Shown: piece after piece, positions 42,481 to 54,867 of the stretch
Position numbering within the stretch: the stretch's first letter is position 1
Layout: every line of letters starts with the position of its first letter
From: Eupeodes corollae
Lineage: Eukaryota; Arthropoda; Insecta; Diptera; Syrphidae
Length of the DNA stretch: 64,000 nucleotides
Reading direction: 5' to 3'
Assembly: GCF_945859685.1 (NCBI RefSeq)
Contig: NC_079147.1
Coordinates: 139,462,645-139,526,644 of the forward strand
Notes under the pieces: model-generated
Seen by the model: the letters and a program-made list of their open reading frames with translations, nothing else
What the model was told of the DNA's origin: nothing
Databases searched by the model: none
Translations under genes and position numbers: made by a program

Positions 42481-43799
42481 AGTTCCGCTGACCCTATCAT
42501 GAGAAAATTTAGTTCCTGTCCTTGTAGTTCATTTATGTCATCGAATTCTTCATAAAGATGTTCTGAGTATTGTTCCATTTCGTTATTTGCTTCAAGGTTG
42601 GTTTGGAATACTCTTTGTTGTTTTGGAGGTCCTGGTGGAGCGTCATTGTTTGGTATTGGTCTTTTATATTGTTGTGGTTGTGATGGCTGTTGTTGTTGAT
42701 GATTTGTATTCCATCTATTTTGGTTACAATTATTCTGAGGGCTCGACTGAGTAAATTGTCGTGGTCGATTCATATAATTAACTTGTCTAGTCTGAATGCT
42801 TCTTTCTACATCCATCGGTTCTGGTCTAGGTTGTCTAGGTGGTAGTACAGGTCTGTAATTATTGTGTTGTTGTCTATTCACGTGAGAATATAACAAATTT
42901 TTTTGTTGTTGCGTCAATTGATGCTGTCTCGATTGTGAGTTTTGCATTGGTTGCGAATACGTAAATTTTCTTGGATTTTGTACTGGAGGTACAAGAGAGT
43001 TATGAGGGACTACTATCGGATTAGTAGAATTACTACGCGTAAAATTGGTAGCTCTGTAACTCATGTTTTGTAATTCAAGACATGCTGAATATTATTCAGG
43101 CAAGGATTTTGGATTTTTTATAGAAATGAGTCTAGATAAATCGCCGTTAAGACCCCTGATGAAGGTATCTAATGCTCTATTTCTATGACCTTCAATAGTG
43201 TTAGCCATTGTTTCCAAGCTTAAACACTCGGTTTGAACTTTATTTATTATTAGGGTTAACTGGTGGTTTACTTCACCGAAATATTCGTCGATTGTTTTTC
43301 TTCCTTGATATAGGGAATATAGTTGGTATTCAAGTGTTCTTATATCTCGTTTGTCTGCATAATGCCGTGACAAACATTTCTTTATGGACGTCCAGTCCTC
43401 GTCTGGTATGTTGTAGGCGATTAAAGCAGTGTCTGCTTCATCTGTAATTTTTTGTCGTATAGACCTTATAATTGCCCTATAAAGTGGCTTCTTTTTAATA
43501 ACCCTATAATCTTCTAAAACGTTTTCAACTGATTTTACCCAGGAAGCGTATTTTGTCGGGTCACCATTAAAGAGTCGTATTTCTTTAACAGGATCGGGAA
43601 TTCTGTTTTGGGATTGCAAATCCGCTTCAGAAGTTGGTCTGGCCAAAACTTCCGGTTGTTCGATTAAGAACTGGGATTGCGTTTGCATCTGCAGGAATTG
43701 CCTTTGCAGATCAGTTGTTGCTTTAATTGAAGCATTAATTGAACCGGTAAGGTTCATAATATCAGCTTTTAGCTGATCAACAGTTGTTTCTAATGACAT
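42471..43799 (-). pseudogene. gag: Element C gag with a single in-frame stop
   Basis: 443 codons in one frame from ATG 43799, interrupted only by TAA at 43092-43094. Capsid-like part (FNGDPTKYASWVKSVEN, DKRDIRTLEYQLYSLYQG) followed by a Gln/Asn/Pro/Arg-rich tail (MDVERSIQTRQVNYMNRPRQ) that replaces zinc knuckles. Element B gag has the same layout. Confidence 0.85.
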
Positions 43800-44555
43800 T
43801 TTTGATTATCTTTTTTCTTTTCTTTAACAATATTTATGTGTTTTAATTTTGTAATGCTCTTATTTATAATATTTCAAAAAACTAATAATAATATAATAAT
43901 ATAATGATATATGATGATTTCACCCAATTTCCAGTTAGGTCCAGTAATGTGTTGATAGCGATCTTCCCTTGGAGATTTTGCACTGATTTTTCCTTTATTT
44001 TATTTATTAAAAGTTGTTGCTTGTCTTTCTTTTTCTTTTATTTTGCACTCTTTAAGCTTGCATTTATTTTAAATTGTTTTATTACTGTTTTTCTTTTTTC
44101 CACAGGTTTATTTTTTTATATTTGTATTTATTATATTTTCTTTTATCTTATTAATTACAAGTTGTTGGTTTTTTTCTTTTATTATTTTACACTGTTTAGG
44201 CTTGCATGTACGTATTTTCACAAATTTCCTTTATTTATCAAGATTATTTATTTTCGTTTTAAATATGTTGTACTTATTTGAAATTTATTTTTTATTGAAT
44301 TTCGAACATTATTTTTCCACTTACACTAAAAAAAGGTTCCTAGTCATCGCAACGACTTAGCGGGGTAGCGCACGGAATAAACCCTATTTTGATTCGAGAA
44401 CCAAGCTATTTACTTGACCAAACCCGAATTTCTCCCGTTTGTTTGTGATTTTATTTTTTCGTCACGCACTACTAATGGTTCGGCGAAATGGTACGGTTGT
44501 AACTAGTTATCTTTCGAAAACTTAGCTTAGCTTAAGGCTCTACACGTTGGGCGCC
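43800..44555 (-). promoter_or_regulatory. Element C 5' leader
   Basis: No gene. The minus strand starts TGGCGCCCAACGTGTAGAGC at the LTR (44537-44556); its first 14 bases match the tRNA-Lys(CUU)-type site. The rest is AT-rich with pyrimidine-rich plus-strand blocks (44000-44200). Any splice donor for env would be here or at the gag start. Confidence 0.7.
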
Positions 44556-44831
44556 AGTTAAATTAAATGTTTTATGATTTAATTTTTAAAAAAAGTTTTA
44601 TTAATTTTAACAGCTAACTAGATGTTAGCCGGAGTATCGGATCTTAAGAACTAACTTATACAAACTGAAAAATATTCTCTGTGACTTAAAATCTAGAGTT
44701 AAAATACTAAGTCATCACTTTGAAATGTAAACACTCAATCGTGAGAATGTATCCATCAGATAGCATTGATCACAGTCTGATGTTTATACTTCATATCGGA
44801 CTTGGGTTTGATATTATATATACATTTAACT
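44556..44831 (-). repeat. Element C 5' LTR
   Basis: See the 3' LTR. AATAAAACTT on the minus strand near its inner end is the poly(A) signal. ATAT follows at 44832-44835, then a (TA)n stretch belonging to the LTR of element F. Confidence 0.93.
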
Positions 44832-44885
44832 ATATATAGGTATATATATATATATATATTTATGAAGATTCATAACTCCTCCCGA

Positions 44886-46250
44886 CTAAGTATGAACTGA
44901 CATCCATGATAATGTTACATTATCGTTCTTAGCTTCTTGGTCCATTGCTTCCTCTTCATTATTATTGTTTCTATGACGTTTAAGGTATAGTATGGTTGCA
45001 ATTAAGATAAAGATGATGATGATGTTAATTAATAACTCTGGTCGGTGGTCTGGCATATCTTTGGTCAAAGTAATAACTTCTGTGTTGGTTATTTTGGTTG
45101 CTTCCAATGTACTGCTATTAAATTTGTCTAAATGAAGAGAGTTATTAATTTTGATAAAAATTGATGGAATAATCTTAATTTGATCCCAAAACATAGTTAA
45201 TTTGTTTTTGTAGATAATATTGTTAATTTTTATTTCACATTCTTCATAATGTAAAAGCAGGGTTCCGGAGATAAATTTGTCATCGATTCCACATGTTGAA
45301 GTCATCTTCGTGGTCGGGAAATTAATTAATAGTACGAATCCTTCTTCTGGTTGGATGATACTACTGTTGATGGTGGTTTCGATGACGTCACAGGTTGCTT
45401 CCTTGTTTTGAATGATGTTTGGTATGCATTTTTCAGAGGTCAAGTTTTTTAGCTCTTATTTTGAGCAGTAAAACGTATGTTCAATGGATGTACAAGGTTT
45501 GCTCATGTATTGGATGAAATGTTCATTCATAATTACATAAGATTGATAGGGAGTTTTATCAAATGGTATAGGTTGAAAGGTTGTGGGAGAAGGATAGTTA
45601 GTTTTATACTGAAAATTATGTTTGTATTATTATAATAAGCTTGTAGAGATAAAAACTCATAAAGTTGTTCGTCAGAAGAAATTTTAATATTTTGTAAATT
45701 CATATGTTCATGTATCAGATCAAGCTCACCTGGATTCAAAATTTGTTTGGATATTATATTAACTTTAGCCAAATTAATTGATTCAATTATTTCTTGCAAA
45801 TGGCTTGTAAGAATTTCAATGTTATAATTAATCTGATATATATATTGCATATATTGAAATTTGTCTACATCGGTTCGAATTTTTTGAGAGATTACTAATT
45901 GATACTTACTCAAATACTCTTCTAAATCTTTTTGCTTTGTATTAATGTGATTGGTTATGTTTGCAAATCTTTGGATCATTTTGTCATTGATTTGTACTTG
46001 TCTGTTTAATTCTTTATTCATGTCATGTTCGTTGAGTTTGAAATTTTGTATGTCTTTATTTATTTGTTCTGCGTCATTATTGTCCATGTTACCTGTAATT
46101 GTTTTGATCAAGGAACCTAGTCCGTTAATTAATCCTCTCCTTTTCCGGTATCGGGGAAGTAAAGACAACAATTTTGTTTGTAGTTTTATTAATGAACTCT
46201 ACAGATTTCTTAATGTTGTTAATATTTTCTTCATAGGCGGTTAAATTTAC
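44886..46250 (-). pseudogene. Element F env
   Basis: 45533-46171 starts at a furin-type site and fusion segment (YRKRRGLINGLGSLIKTITG) followed by long helices. 44886-45443 carries the C-terminal ectodomain and a membrane anchor (LLINIIIIFILIATILYL) with an acidic tail. About 90 bases between them are off frame. The N-terminal signal region lies upstream of 46171 in broken frame. Its fusion core resembles A env more than C or D env. Confidence 0.8.
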
Positions 46251-46479
46251 TATATGGATGATTTTTATGTTAGATTCAATCACTCGACTCGTACCTAATT
46301 TCATGGGAAGGATGCCTTGACTCTTCGATAGATATTTCTTTATTTTTGTGAGCTTTTGTATTTTTTTTGGTTAGTACTGTTATTTTATTGTCTTTGATTA
46401 CTGTAAGTTTTTTTCGCTCTAGGAGCCATTTTATTCCTTCTGTTATTCCGTTCGAAGATTATATCATCCTTATGGAATA

Positions 46480-47776
46480 AAGGTGGAGTTTCCCTATTTT
46501 TATTAATTTTATCTATGTTTAACTTATTGTGGGTTTGGTTTTTTAATATCTCTATACAATTGGTCTTGATAAGTTTTTAGTTTGTTAATATAATCATGTT
46601 CTGAAACATCACGTGTTAATTCCTTGAATTTATGTGTTCTTCCCGTCATTAGTTCAAATGGTGTTAGGTTTGTCACAGTATGTATGCAGTTGTTGTAGGT
46701 TATTTTGAGGTGTCGTTATGTGTAAGTTTATATCGTATTGTGTACAGAAATCTTTGAATAGATTAGATTTAAATTTAGCAGCTGAGTCACACACTATTTT
46801 CTTTGGTGTACCGTGTTGCGAAAAGAACTGTCTTAATGAACTTGATATACACATACTGTCACGTGCAGTAAGAATAAAAGCAGAAGCAAATTTCGAAAAT
46901 TTTTCTAAAATGGTTAAAATTTGTACGTTATGAATGCTGTAGGTACACATCAATATGTAAAATATCCATGGGTTTATTAGGTATTTCTGAATGTTCGTAT
47001 TGAATTTTCGGTGGATGTCTGTCGTATTTAAGAAGTTTACACTTTTCGCAATTATTAATTGTTTTGGTTATTTTTTCTTTCATTTTGGGAAAGTAATAAG
47101 TTCTTCGAAGATGGTTAAAAGTTTCATTGATGCCACGATGATTACTATCTTCATGATATTTATTTATGATTTCATCTTGTTGGTCGGAATTCGTAACATC
47201 GTTTAATTTTTCTGTACACCTAATAAGTTTAAATATTTTATTACTTGCAAAATATTTTGAAAATACATGTTGCACTAGTCTGAATGTATCATTGTCAGTA
47301 TAAACAGCTGTTAGTCTTTTTGGGTTGAGATATTCTTTTAAGATTGAAATTATAACAGATTCTTTGTCTAGGTCAGGTTGTCTAAAAATGCGTCTCTGTT
47401 TGGTCTCAAAAAGAACATTATAAACCATGTTTGGTTTCACTACACAGTTAGTTTTGTTCAAAACTAATTGTTCAGTAAACTCATTAAGTGGTCTTTCAGA
47501 GATGTATATGCCATCGTTTAGATTTTCAGAAGCAGAATGAACAGTTGATATATTAGAATTATTTTCTGATAAACTTGCATTATTTTGAACAGATACATTT
47601 GAGGCTTGTAAAATAGAGTTCGAGCCATTAGATTCGTTAAAATGAATTTCTATCCGACTTAAGGCATCAGCATTTGTGTTTGCTTTACCTTTTTTATACA
47701 TAATCTCATAATCGAATTCCTCTAATTTTAAACGCCATCTTACAAGTTTTGAATTTGGTTTTTTAATGGAAAACAA
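46480..47776 (-). pseudogene. Element F integrase and RNase H end
   Basis: 46928-47776 (282 codons) runs from the RNase H end (KGKANTNADALSRIE) through a long linker to the integrase zinc domain (HEDSNHRG...CEKCKLLKYDRHP) and the first core strand (ILHIDVY). 46654-46953 continues with FSKFASAF and VCDSAAKFKS. The third acidic residue is not evident in the broken text after 46700. Confidence 0.8.
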
Positions 47777-49290
47777 CTAATTAAGAGGCTTATGGTCCGT
47801 TATGATTTTAAATTTACGACCAAATAAATAGGGTCGGAAATATTTTGTCGACCAGACAATAGCTAGAAGCTCTTTTTCGATTGTACTGTAATTTTGTTCC
47901 GAACTCGTGAGTGTTCTTGAAGCGTAGCTAACTGGTCTATCGGATCCCATTGGGCCTTGACTAAGTACTCCTCCTATGGCGACATTACTAGCGTCAGTTG
48001 TTAAATTAAATTCTTTAGTAAAGTCGGGATATTGTAATAAGAGATCATTACTTAGAATGTCCTTGCAATGATTAAAACATTTTATATATCTTTCGTTAAG
48101 AACTATCTTATTTCCCTTTTTTAAGCATTCTGTTAAAGGCTTTGCAAGATTTGGAAAATCTTTTATAAATTTGCGGTAGTATCCAAGCAACCCCAAAAAG
48201 GATTTAATTTCAGTTTGAGTTCATGGGATTGGATAATTTTTTATTGCATGGATTTTATTAGGATTCGGTTTCACACCTTCAGATGTCACTAAGTGACCAA
48301 GAAATTCTACTTCTTTGCGTAGGAATTCTGATTTATCCCATTAAATTTTAAGGTTAGACGATCGTAATTTTGAATAAACCATTTCTAAGTTTTCCATATG
48401 TTCTTGTAAGGACGTTGAATAAACGATTATATCGTCCATATACATAAGACATACTTTACCTATTAATTCACGCAGAATATTATCCATTATTCTTTGAAAT
48501 GTTGATGGGGCATTTTTGAGCCCGAAGGGCATTCGAATATACTCGTAATGTCCATGATCCAGTAAAAGCGGTCTTTTCTATATCCCTAGGATCTACTTCA
48601 ATCTGGTGAAACCCAGATGCAAGATCAAGTGTGGAAAAGTACATAGATTTTCCAAGTTTATCTAATATTTCTGTTATGTTCGGTAGAGGGTAACGATCGC
48701 CAATAGTTTTATCGTTTAGTTTACGGTAGTCTACTACAAGCCGCCATTTCTGTATGCCAGAGGCATCACGTTTCTTTGGAACAATCCAAATAGGACTACT
48801 CCAAGGAGAAAAGCTAGGTTTTATTATTCCTTGCTTTAAAAGTTTTTCGATTTGTGATTTTATCTCCTGTTTGTGCACTTCTGGATACCGATACGATCTT
48901 GTATAAATCGGTATATTGTCTGATGTTTGAATACGATGTTTAATTGTATTTGAGAAGGATAGTTTTTCACCTTCAAGAAAGAAAACATCATCATATTTCC
49001 TACACAATCTAAAAATTGATTTTTGTTCTTCAGTGTTGAGATATTCTGATCGAATTAGTTTGGTAATATCAATTTCGGATGATATATTTTGAATTTGTTC
49101 GTTAAAAGGGCAAATATTGACATTGTTTATTTCTATGAACTGTTGAACATTTTCTACTGTAATAGGTTGTCCCAAAAAAAACTTTTGTTCAGTGTTTGAA
49201 ATATTATGTACTTCAATATCACTATACCAGTTTTTTGAATGGTAGATTCCTTCAGGTATTTCTAAATAATTATTAATTTTAGTCGGTTTT
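47777..49290 (-). pseudogene. Element F RT and RNase H
   Basis: 48480-49175 covers RT fingers and palm (WSSPIWIVPKKRD, LVVDYRKLND, STLDLASGFHQIEV). 48341-48532 covers MPFGLKNAPSTF and the active site CLMYMDDIIVYS. 47777-48196 covers the thumb and RNase H (LTTDASNVAIGGVLSQG, STIEKELLAIVW). Three frame breaks. The upstream end is cut by A'. Confidence 0.85.
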
Positions 49291-49297
49291 ATGTATA

Positions 49298-50985
49298 AGT
49301 AAATAAAAGACCTTTAGTCTTTGAGTTCTGTTTTTAAAATGACTTTATTTAATATATTTTTACTTAGTAATTCTATTTTCGCTTGCAAAGCGATTATTAC
49401 ATTTTGCTTTTGCATTTGCAAGCTTTTCTTAAATTACATTAAAATTATTACAATATGACACTTCGCGTGCAGGAAGTGGAAAATAAGTAAGGTGCGAGAA
49501 CGTGGGCAAATAAGAGGTACAAGTAGAGATAACGATTGTGGGAGAACGTGGGATAATAAGAGGTGCAAGTGGAGATATGGGAATGTGGGAAATATATTAT
49601 TAACTCCTCCCATCCTTAAGACTGGACGTCCTCGTTCATGATTTTAATAACACGTAGTTTTAAAATTTCGTCATCTAACGCTGATGAAACATTGTCTGTT
49701 TTTGTTGTTATTTTAACAGTTTTCGGCTTCGATCTTTTTGATGTCGATGGCATGAGTTGTGGGGCAGTGTGCAGTATTATTATTAAGGAGTTGGGAAAGG
49801 CAAGGATTTTGGGAATCTGTTTCACAATAGGAGTATAAGGAAGCTTTCTTACAAGTACTTAAGGGATATTGAATATTTTTACAAATTGCTGATATATTTG
49901 AACTTAAATCAATAATTTTATTATAATGAATAACAGGAATAATTTCGAATAATTTACATATTTCCTAAACCTCAGGAATCTTAACTAAATAAATTAAAGA
50001 ATTATATTGGTAATACATTTTTACATCGGCTTAGAATTAAAGGATTAACAATGTTGTTTCTGTCAAGAATGAGAGAGTAAATGTTATTGGTTAAATTATT
50101 TATTATAATCCTATTTATTTGTGACATAACTGCACTTAATTTGTCATAGTTATTAGCCGAATTAGGTTTATTAATTTCGTTTATATTTATTGTATTTATT
50201 ATATTAGTTATCTCGTCTATTTTTGCCGTGAATTGCGTGTTTATTTCAATCTGTCTGTTGTTAGCCCTAGTTAGTTCGTCTTCCTGGGTTTTAACAGTTC
50301 CATATCTGCATGATCAGGAGTACCAGTAATAAATTTGATTGCGGAACCTAAAAAATCTATCGATCGCGTCTTTCTCGTGGAAGGTCTTAGTAATGTTAAC
50401 AAGCCTTCAATTTCCTTTATGTCCAGCAGTATTTCTTTGCGTCTTTCGTTTTTGATTTCATTTAATATATTTCTATTTTCTGACATTATTGTATTAATAT
50501 CCGAAAAATTTGTAGTGTGTTTAAGGTAGAAATGGTTTTCGTAAATGGCAACTTCTCCTGCAGGAAAAGGAATGAATAACGCTGAAGAGTAGTCAACAAT
50601 TTTTGCGGCGCAAAAATTTTATCTTAGATTATTTTTATGCGCTTGTCTTCCTTCAATTACTACAGCTGTGCCTAAATCAGCCTGAATAGTTTTTTGGTTA
50701 TAAAGTTTGGATAATTTATTACCAATTCTTTTATTAGTTTTTACATATACCTTTTTACCTGGTCTAAAATCTTTAGGCGTGGTATTTTTATTGTGGATTT
50801 CAATGTTTTTGATCTGTTTAGTTTTTAATTTTGAGATAATTGCATTCTTCATTTTTTAGAGAAATCGTGAAAAATTTCTGAGGGCTTATGACCTGTTACC
50901 GAGTGAATTGAGTTGTTATATTTGAAGGTTGATAGTAGCATTAATTCAACAATATCTGTTGTACTATCCTTTGTACAAATTAAAC
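49298..50985 (-). mobile_element. Element A': truncated second copy of element A
   Basis: LTR 49298-49605 (308 bp, the full-length form of the A LTR) plus env and integrase remnants that track 4762-6440 closely. It lies after TATA at 49294-49297 in the pol region of F. Relative to A it lacks most of the env anchor region (~340 bp near 49725). It ends near 50985 inside integrase; no 5' LTR remains. Confidence 0.85.
49606..50985 (-). pseudogene. Element A' env and integrase fragments
   Basis: 50271-50486 matches the A env fusion region (RKTRSIDFLGSAIKFITG). 50619-50852 is the integrase C-terminal tail (RPGKKVYVKTNKRIGNKLSK). 50880-50985 adds integrase text missing from A. Multiple small indels distinguish the copies. 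Confidence 0.75.
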
Positions 50986-51283
50986 TATTTTACTAAAAAA
51001 ATAATTTTTATTTTATTTTCTCATAATATTTCTTACGTCTACGAGTTACAATTTCTAAATGAACTAACTTAATGGATAAGCGAAACCTTCCTTCACTTTG
51101 TATTTTGCTGACTTTGTTGTTTTTACTTCACACAGTCCAGACTGCAACGTATGGCAGAAGTATGTTGCTGTTGGTCATTGCACTCGTGGCTTGTGCAATG
51201 CATTTGATATCCGGTGACCTCGAACCCATATAGAGGTAATGCTTGACCAACAAAAATATTTCAACAAATGTGGAGTTAACTTA
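50980..51283 (-). repeat. Probable solo LTR M
   Basis: AATTAAACTATTTT at the left and GTGGAGTTAACT at the right are errantivirus-type ends; minus-strand AATAAAA lies near 51010. Integrase of A' stops at its left end and RT of another element begins at its right end. No clear target duplication (TACA versus TATA). Confidence 0.45.
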
Positions 51284-51770
51284 TATCGGTGATTAAAGTG
51301 TTTGGAACAACGCGCGGCATTAGGGAAAATGAATATGTTAGGAGGTTGGTATGTAGTGCGATCACTACATCCGTTATTTATACTAAAGGCTGTTTTTTCA
51401 ATATCTGATTCTTTCATCAATATTTAATGGAAGCCTGATTCTAGATCTATTGTAGAGAAGTATTCAGCTTTCCCTAAGTTTGACAAAATTACGCTACTTT
51501 CTGGTATTGGATATTTATCCTATATTGTCTTTTCATTCCATTTTTTATAATCGATAACCATTCTTAATTTTGGGCTACCGTCTTCATTTAATCCTTTTTT
51601 TGGTACAACCCAAATGAGAGAGATGTTCTAGTAAATTTAGTATTTCCTTAAACAAATGTGTTAACTGACAGTGGGTAAGGATATTGTCTACACCATATAA
51701 GAGTTTCGACTGTTGTCCTAATATCTGCCCTTACAACCGTTCTAAGCAATGAATTCAAATCTGTATTTGA
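51284..51770 (-). pseudogene. E-like RT fragment
   Basis: Degenerate minus-strand RT: ESDIEKTAFS near 51400, a palm region and the fingers around 51540-51640 (TTCTTAATTTTGGGCTACC region). A 51280-51390 stretch does not read as RT and may be an insertion. Probably the pol of the E-family element whose env is at 36.7-37.6 kb. Confidence 0.55.
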
Positions 51771-52009
51771 ATGAAGTTTTTCAATATCCGCATTATTCAA
51801 GATATTCTCGGAATCTTCTAATTCTTTTGTATTATTTATAATATTTATATTTTTTATGATTTTTTTTTTTCATTTTTATCTACAGATAAGAATATTTTCT
51901 CTCTCCTATTATTATAGATTAAGACACCATTTTCAAAGTCCAATTTTATTTAAGCATCTTTTAGTAGTCTGTAACCTATTAATAAGTCACTTTCTAGATT
52001 TTGTATCTC

Positions 52010-53040
52010 CTAGAATACAACATCTCTATCAAAAATGTAAACTATATAATAATGCGTTAGTATTGAATCCCCATTGATGGTACGGATTCTTTTATTTATC
52101 GATAATTTCTTTCTTTCTTGTAGAACATTAGGTCTACAAAAGCAACTTGCTGCTCCCGTGTCAATTAAAATTTTTAGTTGCCTACCTGATAAGTTTCTGT
52201 AAATGAAGGGCAATTGACACGGCGACTGTCTAAAAAAGCCTTTCCATTGATATTGTTTACTCTCTGATTTTTAATGGGCGGTTGGGCACTGTTTTGTGCG
52301 CTATGTGGCCTCTTATCCACGTATTTGTTTCTATTAGTATTTGTTTTAAAGGGGTTAATTCTATTTTGATTATTATTAAAATTAGAATTATGAGGTTTCC
52401 AATAGTTGTTATAATTTTACCTTTGCTTTGGCATTCTAGTATTATCACTACCTAGCACCATTGGTTGGGGTTGATAGTTTTGAGGGCGATTGTTATTTTT
52501 ATTCGGTTCCCAAACCCATCTTTTTGGAAATCTTAAATTGTTACTATTTATATTATTATTTGAGTAATCATTTTTAGAGTGACTTGCAGAAGTATTTTTA
52601 TTAAAATGAAGTTTGAATTGAGCCCTATGATTATTGGATTCCAATTCTTTTGCCTTGGGCTTTAGCTAAAGTACTAATGAAAATAATATGCTACTTAAGG
52701 AACTGTTCAGGCCCGTAATAAATATTCTAAGAGCATTTCTCCTATGAGCTTCATTTAGCTCTTTTGTTAAGCTTTCCTGACCATGGGTCATAATTGTTTT
52801 ATTTATCAACAATGTCAAGTTTTTGTTGACTATATTATAACATTCCATTAGGGATGAAGATCCCTGTCTAAGGACACTTAACTCCTGTTCGATCATGTGT
52901 ATTGGAGTTTGTCCGCATAGGCAAAATCGAGACGACTCAAAATTGCATTAAAATTTAAAACTGTTCCATGATTCGTTAGAATGTCGTTAGCATTTTTAAC
53001 AATTTTATTTCGCAAAATTGTCAATGCTGCGAAATATCTC
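52010..53040 (-). pseudogene. E-like protease and gag fragments
   Basis: 52010-52213 has the protease motif LIDTGAASCF. 52257-52644 is an Asn/Arg-rich gag tail (MVLGSDNTRMPKQR). 52666-52896 has the gag middle (QELSVLRQGSSSLMECYNIVN), and the reading extends upstream to ~53040 (ILTNHGTVLNFNAILSRLDF). A gypsy-type gag without zinc knuckles, broken by several frameshifts. Confidence 0.7.
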
Positions 53041-53200
53041 CTACTTCCTCACTTTTTTTTTTAATCCACCAAATTTAAGTACGTTTCAGTACTCACTTGA
53101 CCACCTTCACAATGTTCTTCACTGCATAATCTATTTAATTCATTGATGTGTCCCCTTTTCATTCTTTTGTTTGTGATATTTTTTAATTCTTTAACACTAA
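53041..53200 (-). repeat. E-family leader segment, copy 1
   Basis: About 135 bases (53055-53190: AATCCACCAAATTTAAGTAC to GATATTTTTTAATTC) recur at 59512-59640 with a few mismatches. The 59.5 kb copy is next to an E LTR, which ties the gag at 52-53 kb to the E family. Confidence 0.8.
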
Positions 53201-53819
53201 CTTCTCGTTACTAGTTACTAAGCCCTTACAGTTTCCTCACTATGTGACTTAGTTTTGGTTTTATTAACCATCAAAGATAGTTGATGGTTAACGGCAGCAT
53301 AAAAATCGTCGAGTTTACTGTTCTTCTGAGCAAGCTGATTGAGCTGATGCTCGAGAGTCCTTAAGTCTCGCATAATGTAGTGATAAGCAAGTTTTCATCT
53401 CGAGCCAGTCGGCGTCAAAGATATAGCTGACTAGAGCAGCATCAGCAGGACCTCTGATCTTGACCCTAATATGTTGCAATATAGCCCGGTAAAGTGGCTT
53501 TCATTTTATTATTTCGTAGTCCTTAAGGATCCCCTCTACAGCGTGTATCCATGATACATACTGCGTAGGGTTTCCGTTAAAGACTTGTCACTCTTTAATG
53601 CAGTCAGGCAGTTTGCTAATCTCTAAGATCAGCCTCTGTCTGTGGAGGACTGAGCTCGAAATAGTTAGCTACAGAAGGTACGGCCGGGGAGGCTGTCGAA
53701 GTTGCTTTCTCTTCCACAACTTGGACTCTCCTCTGGAACCCCTTCAGTTGAGCTATCAAGCTGCTGACCGCTCCGGACAATTCAACAATTTGTTGAGCAA
53801 TTTTGTTCATGTCAAACAA
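53201..53819 (-). pseudogene. Element G gag N-terminal fragment
   Basis: Gag starts at ATG 53819 (FDMNKIAQQIVELSGAVSSL, a coiled-coil-like N-terminus) and continues in shifting frames to ~53290 with capsid text homologous to elements B and C. It then stops at the E leader. Its own leader upstream is interrupted at 53851 by the Tc1-like transposon. Confidence 0.7.
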
Positions 53820-53941
53820 TCTTTTTTGTTCACGTTCTATTTAAAGATATACAGTACCGAGCGAAAAAAAAATGCAACCGAAAAAGTATGGTACAATCTT
53901 TAGCAAGAACTAAGTCATTTTAAATTATAATACTTTGAAAT

Positions 53942-54867
53942 TTAGCATAAAATGCTCAAATTAATTTTTTGAATTAACCCTTTATTGACAATAACGTCGA
54001 GTAACCTTTTAGGCATTGAGTCAATCAACGATACCAAATAGCTCGCAGGTATTTGTTCCCATTCAGTCTGTATTTGTTCCATCAACTCGGTACAATTTGA
54101 ATGATTTCGCTTTCTTATCTCCCGATCTACATGATCCCATATATTCTCTTTGGGATTGAGGTCGGGAGATTGTGCTGGCCAGTTCAAAACATGGACCCTC
54201 TTCTCTTCTAAGAAGTTTCTTACCAAACGGCTGGTGTGTTTTGGGTCGTTGTCGTGTTGAAATAAGCTGTTTTCAGGCATACTCGTCCGCAAATTACGAA
54301 ACATATGGTCTTCCAAAATGCCCTTATAGATTTGGGCATTCATCCGGCCGCTTACTTGACAAATCGGGCCCACGCCTTGACGAGAAAATGAGCCTTTGAA
54401 AAAGCTCAACTACAAATTTGATTTCATGAATATTTTAAATTGCTTACCCCACATCATTACTGACCCTCCCCCATGTTTAATTGTCGGAACTTGATATCTA
54501 GGGCTGTACCTTTGTCCCGGGGCCTTCGCACATACCTAATGCCATCTGACAAGAACAAGTTGAACTTGCTCTCATCACTTCATAAAACTCTTGTCCATTG
54601 CTCACTTGTCCAATGCATATGGCGCTTTGCAAAATCTAGCCGTTTCTTCCTATTGATGGAACTGATGTATGGTTTTCTAGCTGGTTGTCTTGCATACAGT
54701 TTTGACTCCACTAATCGTCGCCTAACTGTGTGTACCCCTACGTTAACATCAAAATGTTCATTCATGTCCTGAGTAACTTCCACTGCAATTTTAAATGGAT
54801 TAACTTTAACCTGTCTTATTATCTCACGATCTAATCTGGAAGTTGTTTTGCGTGGACGGCCACTTCC
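53942..54867 (-). pseudogene. Tc1-like transposase, catalytic part
   Basis: GSGRPRKTTSRLD, the second helix-turn-helix (HTVRRRLVESKLYARQPARK), SDESKFNLF (first Asp, ~54570), QHDNDPKHTS (second Asp) and SPDLNPKENIWD (Glu). Thirty-four residues separate the second Asp and the Glu: DD34E. A frameshift or stop lies between 54580 and 54409. In life it cuts and pastes the element at TA. Confidence 0.9.

Larger units (their letters stand above)
37970..44831 (-). mobile_element. Element C: nearly intact gypsy/errantivirus-type provirus
   Basis: 276-bp LTRs at 37970-38245 and 44556-44831 with about four differences by eye, an ATAT duplication (37966-37969 and 44832-44835), a leader with primer site, gag, pol and an intact env, all minus strand. 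Damage is light: one stop in gag and a few frame changes in pol. It is the second-youngest element in the window. Confidence 0.93.
37656..49297 (-). mobile_element. Element F: gypsy/errantivirus element, 3' part
   Basis: Its 3' LTR (37656-37969 plus 44836-44877) is split by element C. Then follow env (44.9-46.25 kb), integrase, RNase H and RT up to 49290, where A' is inserted. Protease and gag are not seen beyond A'. All parts are minus strand. The sequence is clearly different from C and A, so it is a separate family. Confidence 0.8.

Noticed and set aside
43904..44281. 125-codon hydrophobic plus-strand ORF
   Set aside because: It is the pyrimidine-rich leader of element C read backwards (Phe/Tyr/Leu-rich by composition).
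44838..44862. (TA)n run as an origin or regulatory site
   Set aside because: Simple repeat within the split LTR of element F; no other signal.
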